Origin: Azohydromonas aeria
Lineage (GTDB): Bacteria > Pseudomonadota > Gammaproteobacteria > Burkholderiales > Burkholderiaceae_C
Length of the DNA: 64,000 nucleotides
Assembly (NCBI RefSeq): GCF_009760915.1
Contig: NZ_VIDQ01000013.1
Coordinates: 51,903-115,902, forward strand
Reading direction: 5' to 3'
How positions within the stretch are numbered: position 1 is the first letter of the stretch; each line of letters begins with the position of its first letter. Under the pieces are notes generated by a model. That model did not search any database. It was not told the DNA's origin and worked only from the letters and a program-made list of their open reading frames with translations. Both the position numbers and the translations under genes were made by a program. This document shows positions 17,003 to 29,750 of the stretch, piece by piece.

Positions 17003-17116
17003 GGCAGTGCAGTTTGGCAGCTTTTGCAACCTCGCTGGCCGCCACGGTGCCGCGTGGGGGCCTACGCTGCGACGCTGCTGCGCACCCCACACACCAGGTA
17101 CACCAGGAGACACGCC

Positions 17117-18291
17117 ATGACCCAGCTTCCCGGCCTGAACTTCGGCCTCGGCGAGGACATCGAGATGCTGCGCGACACGGTCGCCGCCTTCGCCGCCAGG
17201 GAGATCGCCCCGCGCGCCGCGACCATCGACCGCGACAACCTCTTCCCCGCCGACCTGTGGAAGAAGCTCGGCGACCTGGGCCTGCACGGCCTGACGGTGA
17301 GCGAGGAGTACGGCGGCACGAACCTGGGCTACCTCGCGCACATCGTGGCGATGGAGGAGGTCTCGCGCGCCTCGGCCTCGGTGGGCCTGTCCTACGGCGC
17401 GCACTCCAACCTGGCCGTCAACCAGCTGCACCGCAACGGCAGCGCCGCGCAGAAGGACCGCTACCTGCCCAAGCTCGTCAGCGGCGAGCACGTCGGCGCA
17501 CTCGCCATGAGCGAGCCGGGCGCCGGCTCCGACGTGGTCAGCATGAAGCTGCGCGCCGAGAAGCGGGGCGACCGTTACGTGCTCAACGGCGCCAAGATGT
17601 GGATCACCAACGGCGGCGACGCCGACACGATGATCGTCTACGCCAAGACCGACCCCGCGGCCGGCCCCAAGGGCATCACCGCCTTCATCATCGAGAAGGG
17701 TTTCAAGGGCCTGTCCTTCGGCACCAAGCTCGACAAGCTCGGCATGCGCGGCTCGAACACCTATCCGGTGTTCTTCGAGGACTGCGAGGTGCCCGAGGAC
17801 AACGTGCTGGGCGGCGTGGGCAACGGCGTGAAGGTGCTGATGAGCGGGCTCGACTACGAGCGCGCCGTGCTCTCCGGCGGGCCGCTGGGCATCATGGCCG
17901 CGTGCATGGACGCGGTCGTGCCCTACGTGCACGAGCGCAAGCAGTTCGGCCAGGCCATCGGCGAGTTCCAGCTGATGCAGGGCAAGCTCGCCGACATGTA
18001 CACCACGCACCAGGCCTGCCGCGCCTACGTGTACGCCGTCGGCAAGGCCTGCGACGCGGCCGACCATGCGCGCACGCTGCGCAAGGACGCCGCGGGCGCC
18101 ATCCTGTACTCGGCCGAGAAGGCCACCTGGATGGCTGGCGAGGCGATCCAGGCGCTGGGCGGCGTGGGCTATACCCGGGAGTTCCCGGTCGAGCGGCTGT
18201 GGCGCGATGCCAAGCTCTACGAGATCGGCGCGGGCACGAGCGAGATCCGCCGCATGCTCATCGGCCGCGAGCTGTTTGCGGAGACGCTGTG

Positions 18292-18292
<1 letters not shown>
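17117..18292 (+). CDS. liuA: Isovaleryl-CoA dehydrogenase
   Basis: 391 residues, normal length. It oxidises isovaleryl-CoA to 3-methylcrotonyl-CoA with FAD, passing electrons to ETF, in leucine catabolism. The FAD and substrate motifs [17 protein letters not shown] and WITNGG are present. The catalytic glutamate is in [13 protein letters not shown] at residue 248, the position characteristic of isovaleryl-CoA rather than straight-chain enzymes. The C-terminal [20 protein letters not shown] signature is intact. First gene of a five-gene operon; CAGGAGA precedes ATG 17117, and the stop overlaps liuB (TGATG). Confidence 0.95.
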
Positions 18293-19899
<1,607 letters not shown>

Positions 19900-19907
19900 G
19901 GCCCGCG

Positions 19908-20705
19908 ATGAGCACGCAACAACCCTTGAAGATCGAGCGCGGCGCCCAGGGCGTGGCGCGCGTGGTGATGAGCCGCCCGGAGGTGCACAACGCCTTCGAC
20001 GAGGCGCTGATCGCGGCGCTGACGCAGGCCATGCGCGACCTGGACGCGGACGACTCCGTGCGCGTGATCGTGCTGGCCGGGGAAGGCAAGAGCTTCTCCG
20101 CCGGCGCGGACCTGAACTGGATGCAGCGCCAGGCCGCCGCGCCGCTGGAGGCGAACCTGGAGGACGCGCGGCGCCTGGCCGAGCTGTTCCGCACCATCGC
20201 CACCTGCGGCAAGCCGACCATCGCCCGCGTGCACGGCGCGGCACTCGGCGGCGGCATGGGGCTGGCCTCGGCCTGCGACATCTGCGTGGCCTCCACGGCG
20301 GCGGTGTTCGCGACCTCGGAGGTGAAGTTCGGGATCATCCCCTCGGCCATCAGCCCCTACGTCATCCGCGCCATCGGGCAGCGCCAGGCCACGCGCTATT
20401 TCCAGACGGCCGAGCGCATCGGCGCGCGGCGCGCCTGGGAGCTGGGGCTGGTGCACGAGCTGGCGGAAGGCGACGCGCTGGACGCGGCGCTGGAGCAGGT
20501 GGTGCAGGCGCTGCTGGCCGGCGGGCCGAAGGCGCAGGCGGCGGCCAAGGAGCTGATCCGCGCCGTGGCGGACCGGCCCATCGGCGCCGAGGTGATCGAG
20601 GACACGGCGCGGCGCATCGCCACGCTGCGGGCCACGCCGGAGGCGCGCGAAGGGCTGTCGGCATTCCTGGAAAAGCGGCCGGCGGCCTGGATCAGGGAGC
20701 AATGA
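19908..20705 (+). CDS. liuC: Methylglutaconyl-CoA hydratase (enoyl-CoA hydratase family)
   Basis: 265 residues. Crotonase fold with RPEVHNAFDEALI, the oxyanion hole GKSFSAGADLNWM and HGAALGGGMGLASACDI, and a FGIIPSAISPYV segment at the usual glutamate loop. The family position together with liuABDE makes hydration of 3-methylglutaconyl-CoA to HMG-CoA the likely reaction. Starts 8 bases after liuB. Confidence 0.9.
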   Translation: MSTQQPLKIERGAQGVARVVMSRPEVHNAFDEALIAALTQAMRDLDADDSVRVIVLAGEGKSFSAGADLNWMQRQAAAPLEANLEDARRLAELFRTIATCGKPTIARVHGAALGGGMGLASACDICVASTAAVFATSEVKFGIIPSAISPYVIRAIGQRQATRYFQTAERIGARRAWELGLVHELAEGDALDAALEQVVQALLAGGPKAQAAAKELIRAVADRPIGAEVIEDTARRIATLRATPEAREGLSAFLEKRPAAWIREQ

Positions 20706-20706
20706 G

Positions 20707-22712
<2,006 letters not shown>

Positions 22713-22716
<4 letters not shown>

Positions 22717-23618
22717 GCGGCCATCAAGTCCGCATCGTCGAGGTCGGTCCGCGCGACGGGCTGCAGAACGAGAAGCAGCCACTGTCCACCGACGTGAAGC
22801 TGGAGCTGATCGAGCGGCTGGCCGGCGCGGGGCTGCGCGACATCGAGGCCACGGCCTTCGTGTCGCCGAAGTGGGTGCCGCAGATGGCCGACCATGCCGA
22901 GCTGATGCGGCGCCTGCCGCGCCGCCCCGGCGTGAGCTACCCGGTGCTCACACCCAACCTCAAGGGTTTCGAGGCGGCGCTGGAAGTGGGCGCGACCGAG
23001 GTCGCGGTGTTCGCCGCGGCCTCTGAAACCTTCTCGCAGAAGAACATCAACTGCTCGGTGGCGGAGTCGCTGCAGCGCTTCGAGCCGGTGATGGAAGCGG
23101 CGCGCATCGCGGGCGTGAAGGTGCGCGGCTACGTCTCCTGCGTGGTGGCCTGTCCCTACGAGGGGCCGGTGGCGCCGGCGCGGGTGGCGGAGGTCGCGGC
23201 GCGGCTGCACGGCATGGGCTGCTACGAAGTCTCCCTGGGCGACACGATTGGCACCGGCACGCCGGCCAGCGTCACGGCCATGCTGGAGGCGGTGGCGGCG
23301 CGCGTGCCGGTGGGCCAGCTCGCCGGCCACTACCACGACACCTGGGGCATGGCGGTGGCCAACGTGGCCGCCTCGTATGCCTTCGGGCTGCGCGTGTTCG
23401 ACGCCTCGGTGTCGGGCCTGGGCGGCTGCCCGTACGCCAAAGGCGCATCGGGCAACGTGGCGACGGAGGACGTGGTTTATCTGCTGCGCGGGCTGGGCGC
23501 GGACACGGGCATCGACCTGGACCGGCTGGCCGAGGTGTCGGCGTGGATCAGCGGGGTGCTGGGACGCGAGCCGGGCTCGAAGGTGACGCGGGCGCTGCGG
23601 GCGGCTTGCGCGGGCTGA
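22713..23618 (+). CDS. liuE: Hydroxymethylglutaryl-CoA lyase
   Basis: 301 residues. DRE-TIM family: VEVGPRDGLQNEK (metal Asp and catalytic Arg), YVSCVVACPYEG, the SLGDTIGTGTP loop, HYHDTWGMA (metal histidines) and the signature SVSGLGGCPYAKGASGNVATED with the catalytic Cys. It splits HMG-CoA into acetoacetate and acetyl-CoA, the last step of leucine catabolism. Last gene of the liu operon; overlaps liuD by four bases. Confidence 0.95.
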
Positions 23619-23645
23619 GCACGGCCCTGGGAGCGGCGGGCGGTA

Positions 23646-23909
23646 TCAGCCTCCCTTCACCCGCTCCCGCGCCTTGTCCAGCCAGGCCTGCACGCTGGCG
23701 GCCAGGTCGTCGGTGCTGAAGGAGCAGCTCTCGCCGCCGAACATGGCGCTGGATTCGAGCCGGTCGAGCAGGTTGCCCAGCACCTCGCCGAAGCGGGGCG
23801 GCAGCTCGGCGGGCAGCGTCACGGCGCGCAGGCGCCGGCAGAAGGCGGCCTGGTCCAGGGCGCCGCTGCGCAGCTCGTCCAGGGCGGTCTGAATGGCATC
23901 CAAGGGCAT
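23646..23909 (-). CDS. Small conserved hypothetical protein
   Basis: 87 residues from ATG 23909; a TTG nine bases earlier is less likely because AAGGA lies at a good distance from the ATG. Acidic and helical (ALDELRSGALDQAAFCRRLR, then LLDRLESSAMF), no membrane segment. Family not recognised. It follows the DUF3820 gene with a 5-base gap and is likely translated with it. Confidence 0.65.
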   Translation of the reverse strand: MPLDAIQTALDELRSGALDQAAFCRRLRAVTLPAELPPRFGEVLGNLLDRLESSAMFGGESCSFSTDDLAASVQAWLDKARERVKGG

Positions 23910-23914
23910 GGGGG

Positions 23915-24157
23915 TCAATCCTTCTTGGCGCCGCCGCTCGCGGAGCGCAGCGGCTCCAGCAGCGGCCGCAGCCCGTTGTGGTCGATCTCGTGCATCAGGG
24001 CCAGCAGCCGGCCGATGTGTCCCGCGGGAAAGCCCTGGCGGGCGAACCAGTTGAGGTAGTAGCCGGGCAGGTCGGCGATGGCGCGGCCCTCGTACTTGCC
24101 GAAGGGCATGGTGGTGGTGACGAGCTGCTGCAGCGTGTCCGGGTTCATCGGCGTCAT
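23915..24157 (-). CDS. DUF3820 family protein
   Basis: 80 residues from ATG 24157 (MTPMNPDTLQQLVTTTMPFG). The family hallmark MPFGKYEGRAIADLPGYYLNWFARQG is clear. DUF3820 resembles part of an exonuclease-like fold and has been described as a quorum-sensing-regulated factor, but its biochemical role is not established. Located between the liu operon end and an ankyrin gene, all on the minus strand. Confidence 0.8.
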   Translation of the reverse strand: MTPMNPDTLQQLVTTTMPFGKYEGRAIADLPGYYLNWFARQGFPAGHIGRLLALMHEIDHNGLRPLLEPLRSASGGAKKD

Positions 24158-24197
24158 GGCCGGGATTGTCGCGAATGCCCGGCCGCGCAAGACGGCT

Positions 24198-24731
24198 TCA
24201 GGGCGCCGGCTCCAGTTGCGCCAGCCGCCGTGCCGCGTCCGCGGCGCCCATCTTTTCAGCCGCCTCGCGCGCCGTCATGCCCGCGGCGTCGCGCGCGGTG
24301 GGGCTGGCGCCGCGTGCCAGCAGCCGCTCGATGATCTCCAGCCGGTTGAACATGGCGGCGGTGAACAGGGCGGTGCGGCCGTCCGGGCCGCAGCCGTCCA
24401 CGCGCGCGCCGTGCTCCAGCAGCAGCTCGACCATGGGCAGGTCGCCCTTGAAGGCGGCGCCGGCCAGCGGCGTCTGGCCGCGGTCGTTGGCCCGCTCCGG
24501 GTCGGCGCGGTGCGCCAGCAGCGCGCGCGCGGTGTCGTGGTGGCCGTGGTAGGCGGCGAGCATCAGCAGGCTGTCGCCCTTGTGGTCGCACAGGTTGGGC
24601 GGCAGGCCGCGCCGCAGCAGGTCGGCGATGCGCTCGGCGTCGCCGCGGCGCACCGAGTCCAGCACGCCGTGCAGGAAGTCGAGGGTTTCGGCGTCGATGG
24701 GCGGTTTGTTGGCGGCGGCGGTGTCCTGCAT
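24198..24731 (-). CDS. Ankyrin-repeat protein
   Basis: 177 residues. At least four ankyrin repeats: GDSLLMLAAYHGHHDTARALLAH, then GQTPLAGAAFKGDLPMVELLLEHG, GRTALFTAAMFNRLEIIERLLARG and a last short repeat with AGMTAREAAEKMG. No signal peptide. Such small ankyrin proteins in Burkholderiales usually bind a partner protein; the partner is unknown. The first 25 residues before the repeats form an acidic helix. Confidence 0.85.
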   Translation of the reverse strand: MQDTAAANKPPIDAETLDFLHGVLDSVRRGDAERIADLLRRGLPPNLCDHKGDSLLMLAAYHGHHDTARALLAHRADPERANDRGQTPLAGAAFKGDLPMVELLLEHGARVDGCGPDGRTALFTAAMFNRLEIIERLLARGASPTARDAAGMTAREAAEKMGAADAARRLAQLEPAP

Positions 24732-24820
24732 GGCGTTGTCCTTCCCGGAAATTGACGTGGGCTGCCGCGCCGGCAGCCGTGCTGCATGAGCAGGCCGCGT
24801 ACCGGCCGCTTTCCCGCCGG

Positions 24821-25975
24821 TCAGGACCCTGCCGCCGTCTCGATCGCGCGCACGCGCTGCCGCAGCTCGCGCAGCTCCAGCTCGATGGCCGCGCGCGCCG
24901 TGAAGATCCGGTACACCGACTCCAGCAGCAGCTCCTCGCCGCGCGGCGCGCGGTCCAGGAACGCCAGGTGGCCCAGCACCTGCCCGTCCTGCGCCACGAT
25001 CGGCAGGCCCAGGTAGGCCTCGTAGCCCGCTTCCACCGGATACAGGCGTTGCACCCCGCTGCGGATGAAGCAGGTGCGCCCGCCGCCCACCACCTGCTCG
25101 CAGGGCGTGCCGGGCAGGCCGTATTCGAAGTTGTCCCGCAAGCCGTCATCGGACCAGAACGCCAGCGTGCGCAGCCGCGTCGCGGGATGGTCGGCGCACT
25201 CCGTGATGAAGGCGCAGTCCACCTCCAGCGCGCGCGCGAAGTGGCGCACCAGCGCCTGGAAGAAGGCCTCGCCGAAGGTGTCGGCGGTGCCGCGCGCCAC
25301 GGCGTCGAGGATGGTTTCCACGCGCTTGAGCCGCGTCACGTCGGTGTCCAGGCCGACCATGCGGTAGGGCGTGCCGCTGGCATGGCGCAGCGCCACGCCG
25401 CGCGTGAGCACCCAGCGCACGCCGCCGTCCTTGTGCTTCAGCCGCAGTTCCCCTTCAAAGCGGCACGCCGGGTCGGCCAGGTGGCGCTGCAGCGCCTGCT
25501 CCAGGGCGGACAGGTCCTGCGGCTCGACGCAGGCGCGCCACTGCGCGCGCGTGTCGGCCAGCTCCCCTTCGGCGTAGCCGAGCATGCTCTTCCAGCGCGG
25601 CGACAGCCGCATGCGGTCGCCGGCGATTTCCCATTCCCAGAGGCCGTCCTGGCTGCCGCGCAGCGCCAGCTCGTAGCGCTGCTCGCCGGCACGCGCCGCG
25701 GCCAGCGCCTCGGCGCGCTCGGCTTCGGCGCGCGACAGCGCCTGCTGCAGCCCGCCCGCGCGCTGCGCCTGCTCGGCCAGCCGCTCCCGCAGCACCTGCT
25801 CGCTCCGCCGCGAATGCCACGCCACCAGCCCGGCCAGCCCCAGCGCGCACGCCAGCGCCGGCGCCAGCGCCGCCGCGCCCGGCGCCAGCGCCCAGCCGGC
25901 CAGCGCGGCGGCCAGCACCAGCAGCAGGCCCGGCACCCACAGCAGGAGGTGCCGGCTCGGGGCAGGGGCGTTCAT
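24821..25975 (-). CDS. Membrane PAS-GAF sensor protein without output domain
   Basis: 384 residues. Two hydrophobic helices (about 9-28 and 33-52), a coiled-coil (about 58-100), a PAS_3 domain (GSQDGLWEWEIAGDRMRLSP to MVGLDTDVTRLKR, about 105-215) and a GAF domain (about 220-365) ending in a helix. No histidine, kinase, GGDEF or HTH output follows. It overlaps the histidine kinase gene by ATGA and is the last gene of the bufB-bufC-regulator-kinase operon, so it may feed a signal to that kinase. GAF cysteines (PGTPCEQV, GRTCFI) could sense redox or metal; inference only. Confidence 0.8.
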   Translation of the reverse strand: MNAPAPSRHLLLWVPGLLLVLAAALAGWALAPGAAALAPALACALGLAGLVAWHSRRSEQVLRERLAEQAQRAGGLQQALSRAEAERAEALAAARAGEQRYELALRGSQDGLWEWEIAGDRMRLSPRWKSMLGYAEGELADTRAQWRACVEPQDLSALEQALQRHLADPACRFEGELRLKHKDGGVRWVLTRGVALRHASGTPYRMVGLDTDVTRLKRVETILDAVARGTADTFGEAFFQALVRHFARALEVDCAFITECADHPATRLRTLAFWSDDGLRDNFEYGLPGTPCEQVVGGGRTCFIRSGVQRLYPVEAGYEAYLGLPIVAQDGQVLGHLAFLDRAPRGEELLLESVYRIFTARAAIELELRELRQRVRAIETAAGS

Positions 25976-27162
25976 GGCGCGGCGATTGTCCCGCCGGTCT
26001 GCGCGCCGGGGACGCCGTCTTGTATCGCGTTGTCCGGCGTGCCTTCAGGGCCGGACGGCCCGCGCGGCGCCAGCGGCAGGTCGAAGCTGAACGTGGTGCC
26101 GTGTCCCGGCGTGCTGCGCACCGTGAGCTGCCCGCCGTGCAGCTGCACCATCAGCCGCGCGATGGCCAGGCCCAACCCGGCGTGATGCCGCGCGCCGGTG
26201 CGGTCTGCCCGGTAGAAGCGGTCGAACACCTTGTCCACCTCGTCGGCCGGGATGCCCACGCCGGTGTCGCTCACCGCCACGCTGGCGCGGCCGCCCGCCT
26301 GGCCCAGCGCCAGCGTGACGCGCCCGCCTTCGGGCGTGTGGCGCAGCGCGTTTTCCACCAGGTTCTCCAGCACGCGCTCGACCATGCCGATGTCGGCCTC
26401 CACCAGCGGCATGGCCGCACCGCAGGCGGCCTGCAGCGCCAGGCCGCGCTGCGCGGCATCGAGCGCGAACTTCTGCGCCACGTCCTGCACCAGCTCGGCC
26501 AGCGGGAAGCGCTCGCGCTGCGGGTGCACGTCGTCGGCCTCCAGCTTGGTGAGCTGGAACAGGTCGTTGACGAGCCGTCCCAGCCGCTCGCTGTGCTTGG
26601 CCGCCACCTCCAGGTAGTTGCGCTCCTCCGCCTCGGAAAGCTCGCCGCGGCGCAGCAGCAGGATCTCCAGGTAGCCCTGCATCGAGGCCAGCGGCGTGCG
26701 CAGGTCGTGCGAGACGTTGGCCAGCAGGTCGCGCCGCCGCGTGGCCACGCGCTCCAGCTCGCCGAGCTGGTCGGCGATGCGCGCCGACATGCCCTCGACA
26801 TGCGCGGCCAGCCGCTCGATCTCGTCGCCGCGCGCGTCGGCCTCGCCCAGCGCCAGCGGCGCGCGGAAGTCGCCGCGGCGGTAGTACGCGTCCACCGCGT
26901 CGGCCAGGCGCTTCAGGCGCCGGGTGAAAAGCTGGAACACGCACAGCGCCGCCAGCAGCGAGAACACCACGCTGGCGAGCATCACGTCGGTGGACAGCTC
27001 CAGCAGCCGCGAAGGCTCGAACATCGCCTGCGTCGCCACCACCAGCAGCCCGCCCACGGCGATGAAGGCCGCGGCCAGCAGCGCCGCGAGCTTCACCGAC
27101 AGGCTGTGGCCCAGCGGCGGCGGCGCCGGCGCGTCGCGCCCGGTTTCGCGGCCCGTGCTCAT
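25972..27162 (-). CDS. Sensor histidine kinase
   Basis: 396 residues. Two membrane helices (about 24-45 and 62-82) with a very short periplasmic loop, a HAMP linker, the H-box LLANVSHDLRTPLASMQGYL, N-box VLENLVENALRHTPEGG, DTGVGIP and GLGLAIARLMVQLHGG. It phosphorylates the OmpR-type regulator whose gene overlaps it by ATGA. The small loop suggests it senses within the membrane or through a partner, perhaps the PAS-GAF protein encoded next. It is in an operon with bufferin-modifying enzymes, so copper or redox stress is a plausible signal. Confidence 0.9.
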   Translation of the reverse strand: MSTGRETGRDAPAPPPLGHSLSVKLAALLAAAFIAVGGLLVVATQAMFEPSRLLELSTDVMLASVVFSLLAALCVFQLFTRRLKRLADAVDAYYRRGDFRAPLALGEADARGDEIERLAAHVEGMSARIADQLGELERVATRRRDLLANVSHDLRTPLASMQGYLEILLLRRGELSEAEERNYLEVAAKHSERLGRLVNDLFQLTKLEADDVHPQRERFPLAELVQDVAQKFALDAAQRGLALQAACGAAMPLVEADIGMVERVLENLVENALRHTPEGGRVTLALGQAGGRASVAVSDTGVGIPADEVDKVFDRFYRADRTGARHHAGLGLAIARLMVQLHGGQLTVRSTPGHGTTFSFDLPLAPRGPSGPEGTPDNAIQDGVPGAQTGGTIAAP

Positions 27163-27875
27163 GCCGGCGACGCGAAGCGGTAGCCCACGCCCCACACGGT
27201 CTGGATGTGCGCGGGCTGCGCCGGGTCGCGCTCGATCTTGTTGCGCAGCCGGTTGATGTGCGAGTTCACGGTGTGCTCGTAGCCGCTGTGGGTGTAGCCC
27301 CAGACCTGGTCGAGCAGCTGCGCGCGCGTGAACACCCGGCCCGGCGCGCGCGCGAAGTGCACCAGCAGCTCGAACTCCTTGGCGGTGAGGTCCACCGCCT
27401 TGCCCGACACCTGCACCTCGTGCCGGTCCAGGTCGATGCGCAGCGCGCCGGCCTCGATCAGCGCGGGGGCGGCCGGCGCCGCGGCGACCGCGGCCTCGAA
27501 ATGCTCTTGCCGGCGCAGGATCGCCTTCACCCGCGCGGCCAGTTCCAGCATCGAAAACGGCTTCACCAGGTAGTCGTCGGCACCGAGCTCCAACCCGAGG
27601 ACACGGTCCAGCTCCGAGGACTTGGCCGTGAGCATCAGGATGGGCAGGTAGCCGCCGCCGCGCGCGCGCAGCCGCTTGCAGATCTGCAGGCCGTCCAGGC
27701 GCGGCAGCATCAGGTCCAGGATCAGCAGGTCCCAGCGTCCGCCCTCGGCCTCGGCCAGGCCGGTGACGCCGTCGGCGACGAGCCGGTGCTCGAAGCCGAG
27801 CTCGGCCAGCTGCAGCGTCACGAGGCGGCCGATGTCCGGGTCGTCCTCGATCACCAGCACGCGGCGGGGACTCAT
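27159..27875 (-). CDS. OmpR/PhoB-family response regulator
   Basis: 238 residues. Receiver domain with EDDPD acidic pocket, phosphoacceptor Asp in DLLILDLMLPRLDG, switch Thr in ILMLTAKS and KP in YLVKPFSMLEL; winged-helix DNA-binding domain with LTAKEFELLVHFARAPGRVFTRAQLLDQVWG and HINRLRNKIERDP. Translationally coupled on both sides (ATGA with bufC and with the kinase gene). Members bind tandem direct half-sites one helical turn apart, and GTGA repeats with exactly 11-bp spacing lie before the divergent buf genes. Confidence 0.92.
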   Translation of the reverse strand: MSPRRVLVIEDDPDIGRLVTLQLAELGFEHRLVADGVTGLAEAEGGRWDLLILDLMLPRLDGLQICKRLRARGGGYLPILMLTAKSSELDRVLGLELGADDYLVKPFSMLELAARVKAILRRQEHFEAAVAAAPAAPALIEAGALRIDLDRHEVQVSGKAVDLTAKEFELLVHFARAPGRVFTRAQLLDQVWGYTHSGYEHTVNSHINRLRNKIERDPAQPAHIQTVWGVGYRFASPA

Positions 27876-28663
27876 GGCGTGTCTCCTTCACAGTCCAGGG
27901 CACGAAAAGTACCCAGTTCCAGGTGCCGCAGCAGCACCGCCGGCAGGTCGAAGCCGGCCTCCGCCTCCAGCGCCAACCCGCAGGCTGCACCCAGCGGTTC
28001 GCCCGCATCCAGCGCCCGCAACCAGGCCAGCTCGCCCGCGCCCAGCCGCTGGAACTCCACTTCCAGCGCGCGCTGCGCCACCAGCAGCCGGGCGCCTTCG
28101 CGCCAGTCGATGGCGTCCAGGCCGCCCGCGGCGCCGCCCTGGTGCGCCTGCCACAGCGGCAGCACCGGGAAGCTCGACGCCAGCAGCCGGGCACAAGGTT
28201 GCAGCTGCAACGTCAGCGCGGCCTGCCGCCCGGCATCCAGCGCCGCCAGCGCCGGTAGATCGAGCGCCGGCTGCGGCGCGGCGTGGTAGACGGCGTGAAG
28301 GGCCCATTCCAGCGCGGCCATATCCGGCAGGTACGGCACGGCGGCGGCGGGTTCGAAGCCGCGGATGAAATCCGGCAGCTCCGCGCCGAAGGCGTGCAGG
28401 TTGCCTGAGCGCGAGGGGAATTGCGGGATGAAGCGCCGCGCCATGGCGCGGAAGAAGGCCTCGCCCACCAGTTGCAGCGTCACCGGGTACACGGCGGCCA
28501 GCGCGGCGGTCAGGCTCTCGAACAGGTTGTTGCGGTGCAGTTGCAGGCGCCGCGCCGCATCCAGCCCCGGCGTGGGGCGCAGCAGCGCCGCGGCATCGGC
28601 CGGGTCGCCGCGCTGCAGCAGCGAGTCCATCACGCGGCGCTGGGTCTCAAGCAGGGCAGGCAT
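27872..28663 (-). CDS. bufC: BufC-like DUF2063 protein, partner of the bufferin-modifying enzyme
   Basis: 263 residues. N-terminal DUF2063 domain with LHRNNLFESLTAALAAVYPVTLQLVGEAFF and FIPQFPSRSGNLHAFGAELPDFI; C-terminal half variable. In bufferin clusters this protein recognises the precursor leader and works with the MNIO enzyme BufB. Its start lies inside the end of bufB (17-base overlap), and its stop overlaps the response regulator start. The gene is cytoplasmic with no signal peptide. Confidence 0.85.
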   Translation of the reverse strand: MPALLETQRRVMDSLLQRGDPADAAALLRPTPGLDAARRLQLHRNNLFESLTAALAAVYPVTLQLVGEAFFRAMARRFIPQFPSRSGNLHAFGAELPDFIRGFEPAAAVPYLPDMAALEWALHAVYHAAPQPALDLPALAALDAGRQAALTLQLQPCARLLASSFPVLPLWQAHQGGAAGGLDAIDWREGARLLVAQRALEVEFQRLGAGELAWLRALDAGEPLGAACGLALEAEAGFDLPAVLLRHLELGTFRALDCEGDTP

Positions 28664-29522
28664 CGGCGGTCTCCGCGGTGTGTCGGCGCATCAGCGCGGC
28701 GGCGTGCTGCGCCTCGGCCACGAGGGTGGGTAGCGGCGGCAGGTCGGCGTCCCACTCGACGAGCGTGGGCCGCGGCCCGAAGCGGCGCAGCACCTCGGCA
28801 TAGAGCGCCCACACGGGCTCGGCCACGTGGCGGCTGTGGGTGTCGATCAGGATCTCGCTGCCGTCGTCGAAGCGGCGGTGCGTGAAGCCGGCCAGGTGGT
28901 ACTGCGCGATCGATGCGCAGGGCAGGGCGTCTAGGTAGTCGGCGCAGTTGAAACCGTGGTTGTGCGCGCTCACGTACAGGTTGTTCACGTCGAGCAGCAC
29001 GCCGCAGCCGCTGCGCCGCGCGACCTCGGCAATGAACGCCCATTCCGGCATCTCGTCGGCATCGAAGCGCAGGTAGCTGGAGAGGTTCTCCAGCAGGATC
29101 GTCCTGCCCAGCGCCTCCTGCGCCTGCTGCACGCGCGCCACCACGTGCGCCAGCGCCTCGCGCGTGCAGGGCAGCGGCAGCAGATCGTTGGCGAAGCGGC
29201 CGTCCACCGAGCTCCAGCTCAGGTGCTCCGACACGAGTGCCGGCTGCAGGTCGTCGATGAGCTCGCGCAGCCGGCGCAGATGCTCGGGCCGCAGCGGGTC
29301 GGCCGAGCCCAGCGACAGGCCCACGCCGTGCAGGCTCAGCGGGTAGAGCGCGCGCGCCTGGCGCAGCCAGTGCCAGGGCGCGCCGCCGCGGCCGAAGTAG
29401 TTTTCGGCATGCACCTCGACGAAGCCGATGTCCGGGCGCAGTGCCGGCAGCGCGGCATGGTGCTCGGCGCGCAGGCCGATGCCGGCGCAGTCAGGAGGCA
29501 GGGACGGCGGGACGGCGGGCAT
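28647..29522 (-). CDS. bufB: BufB-like DUF692 multinuclear non-haem iron oxidase (MNIO)
   Basis: 291 residues, usual length. TIM-barrel metal ligands are present in order: VEVHAENYF, LHGVGLSLGS, VSEHLSWSS, LLENLSSYL, LLDVNNLYVSAHNHG, IAQYHLAGFTH, LIDTHSR and VEWDAD. MNIOs convert cysteine residues of ribosomally made peptides; BufB makes thiooxazole-type groups in bufferins that bind copper. First gene of the minus-strand operon with bufC, a two-component system and a PAS-GAF protein. The presumed substrate (DUF2282 protein at 30994) is on the opposite strand, an unusual layout. Confidence 0.9.
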   Translation of the reverse strand: MPAVPPSLPPDCAGIGLRAEHHAALPALRPDIGFVEVHAENYFGRGGAPWHWLRQARALYPLSLHGVGLSLGSADPLRPEHLRRLRELIDDLQPALVSEHLSWSSVDGRFANDLLPLPCTREALAHVVARVQQAQEALGRTILLENLSSYLRFDADEMPEWAFIAEVARRSGCGVLLDVNNLYVSAHNHGFNCADYLDALPCASIAQYHLAGFTHRRFDDGSEILIDTHSRHVAEPVWALYAEVLRRFGPRPTLVEWDADLPPLPTLVAEAQHAAALMRRHTAETADACPA

Positions 29523-29587
29523 GGCGCGCTCCTGTGCGAAGAAGACTCCCGGGAAAGTCTAGGCCGCGCCTTTCATGCTGCCGGGGC

Positions 29588-29603
29588 CGTGATGGAAAAG
29601 TGA
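29588..29603 (+). promoter_or_regulatory. GTGA direct-repeat site 1
   Basis: CGTGATGGAAAAGTGA holds two GTGA half-sites starting 11 bp apart (29589 and 29600). It lies 66 bp upstream of bufB on the other strand. It matches sites 2 and 3 in the pattern CGTGA, two to three variable bases, AAA, GTGA. Likely half of the operator for the OmpR-type regulator; inference. Confidence 0.55.
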
Positions 29604-29625
29604 TTTCTCGATCGCCGCGGCGCTC

Positions 29626-29663
29626 CGTGACCGAAACGTGACCAACACGGGACCGCGCGGTGA
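29626..29663 (+). promoter_or_regulatory. GTGA direct-repeat site 2
   Basis: CGTGACCGAAACGTGA (29626-29641) with a third GTGA at 29660, so half-sites start at 0, 11 and 33 bp. The same 0/11/33 pattern recurs at site 3 before the precursor gene. It lies 91 bp before the cupin start. Confidence 0.6.
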
Positions 29664-29750
29664 ATCGCGCCGGCCAGAGTTGTCTGCGGGCGGCCCGATG
29701 AAGGATCGAGAGGCCGTCCATCGGAAATCCCCTTCGATGGAGCACGCAGC

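Noticed and set aside
25972..28194. 740-codon frame extending the histidine kinase upstream
   Set aside because: The extra part lies antiparallel in frame across the response regulator and bufC genes; the kinase begins at 27162 with the ATGA overlap.
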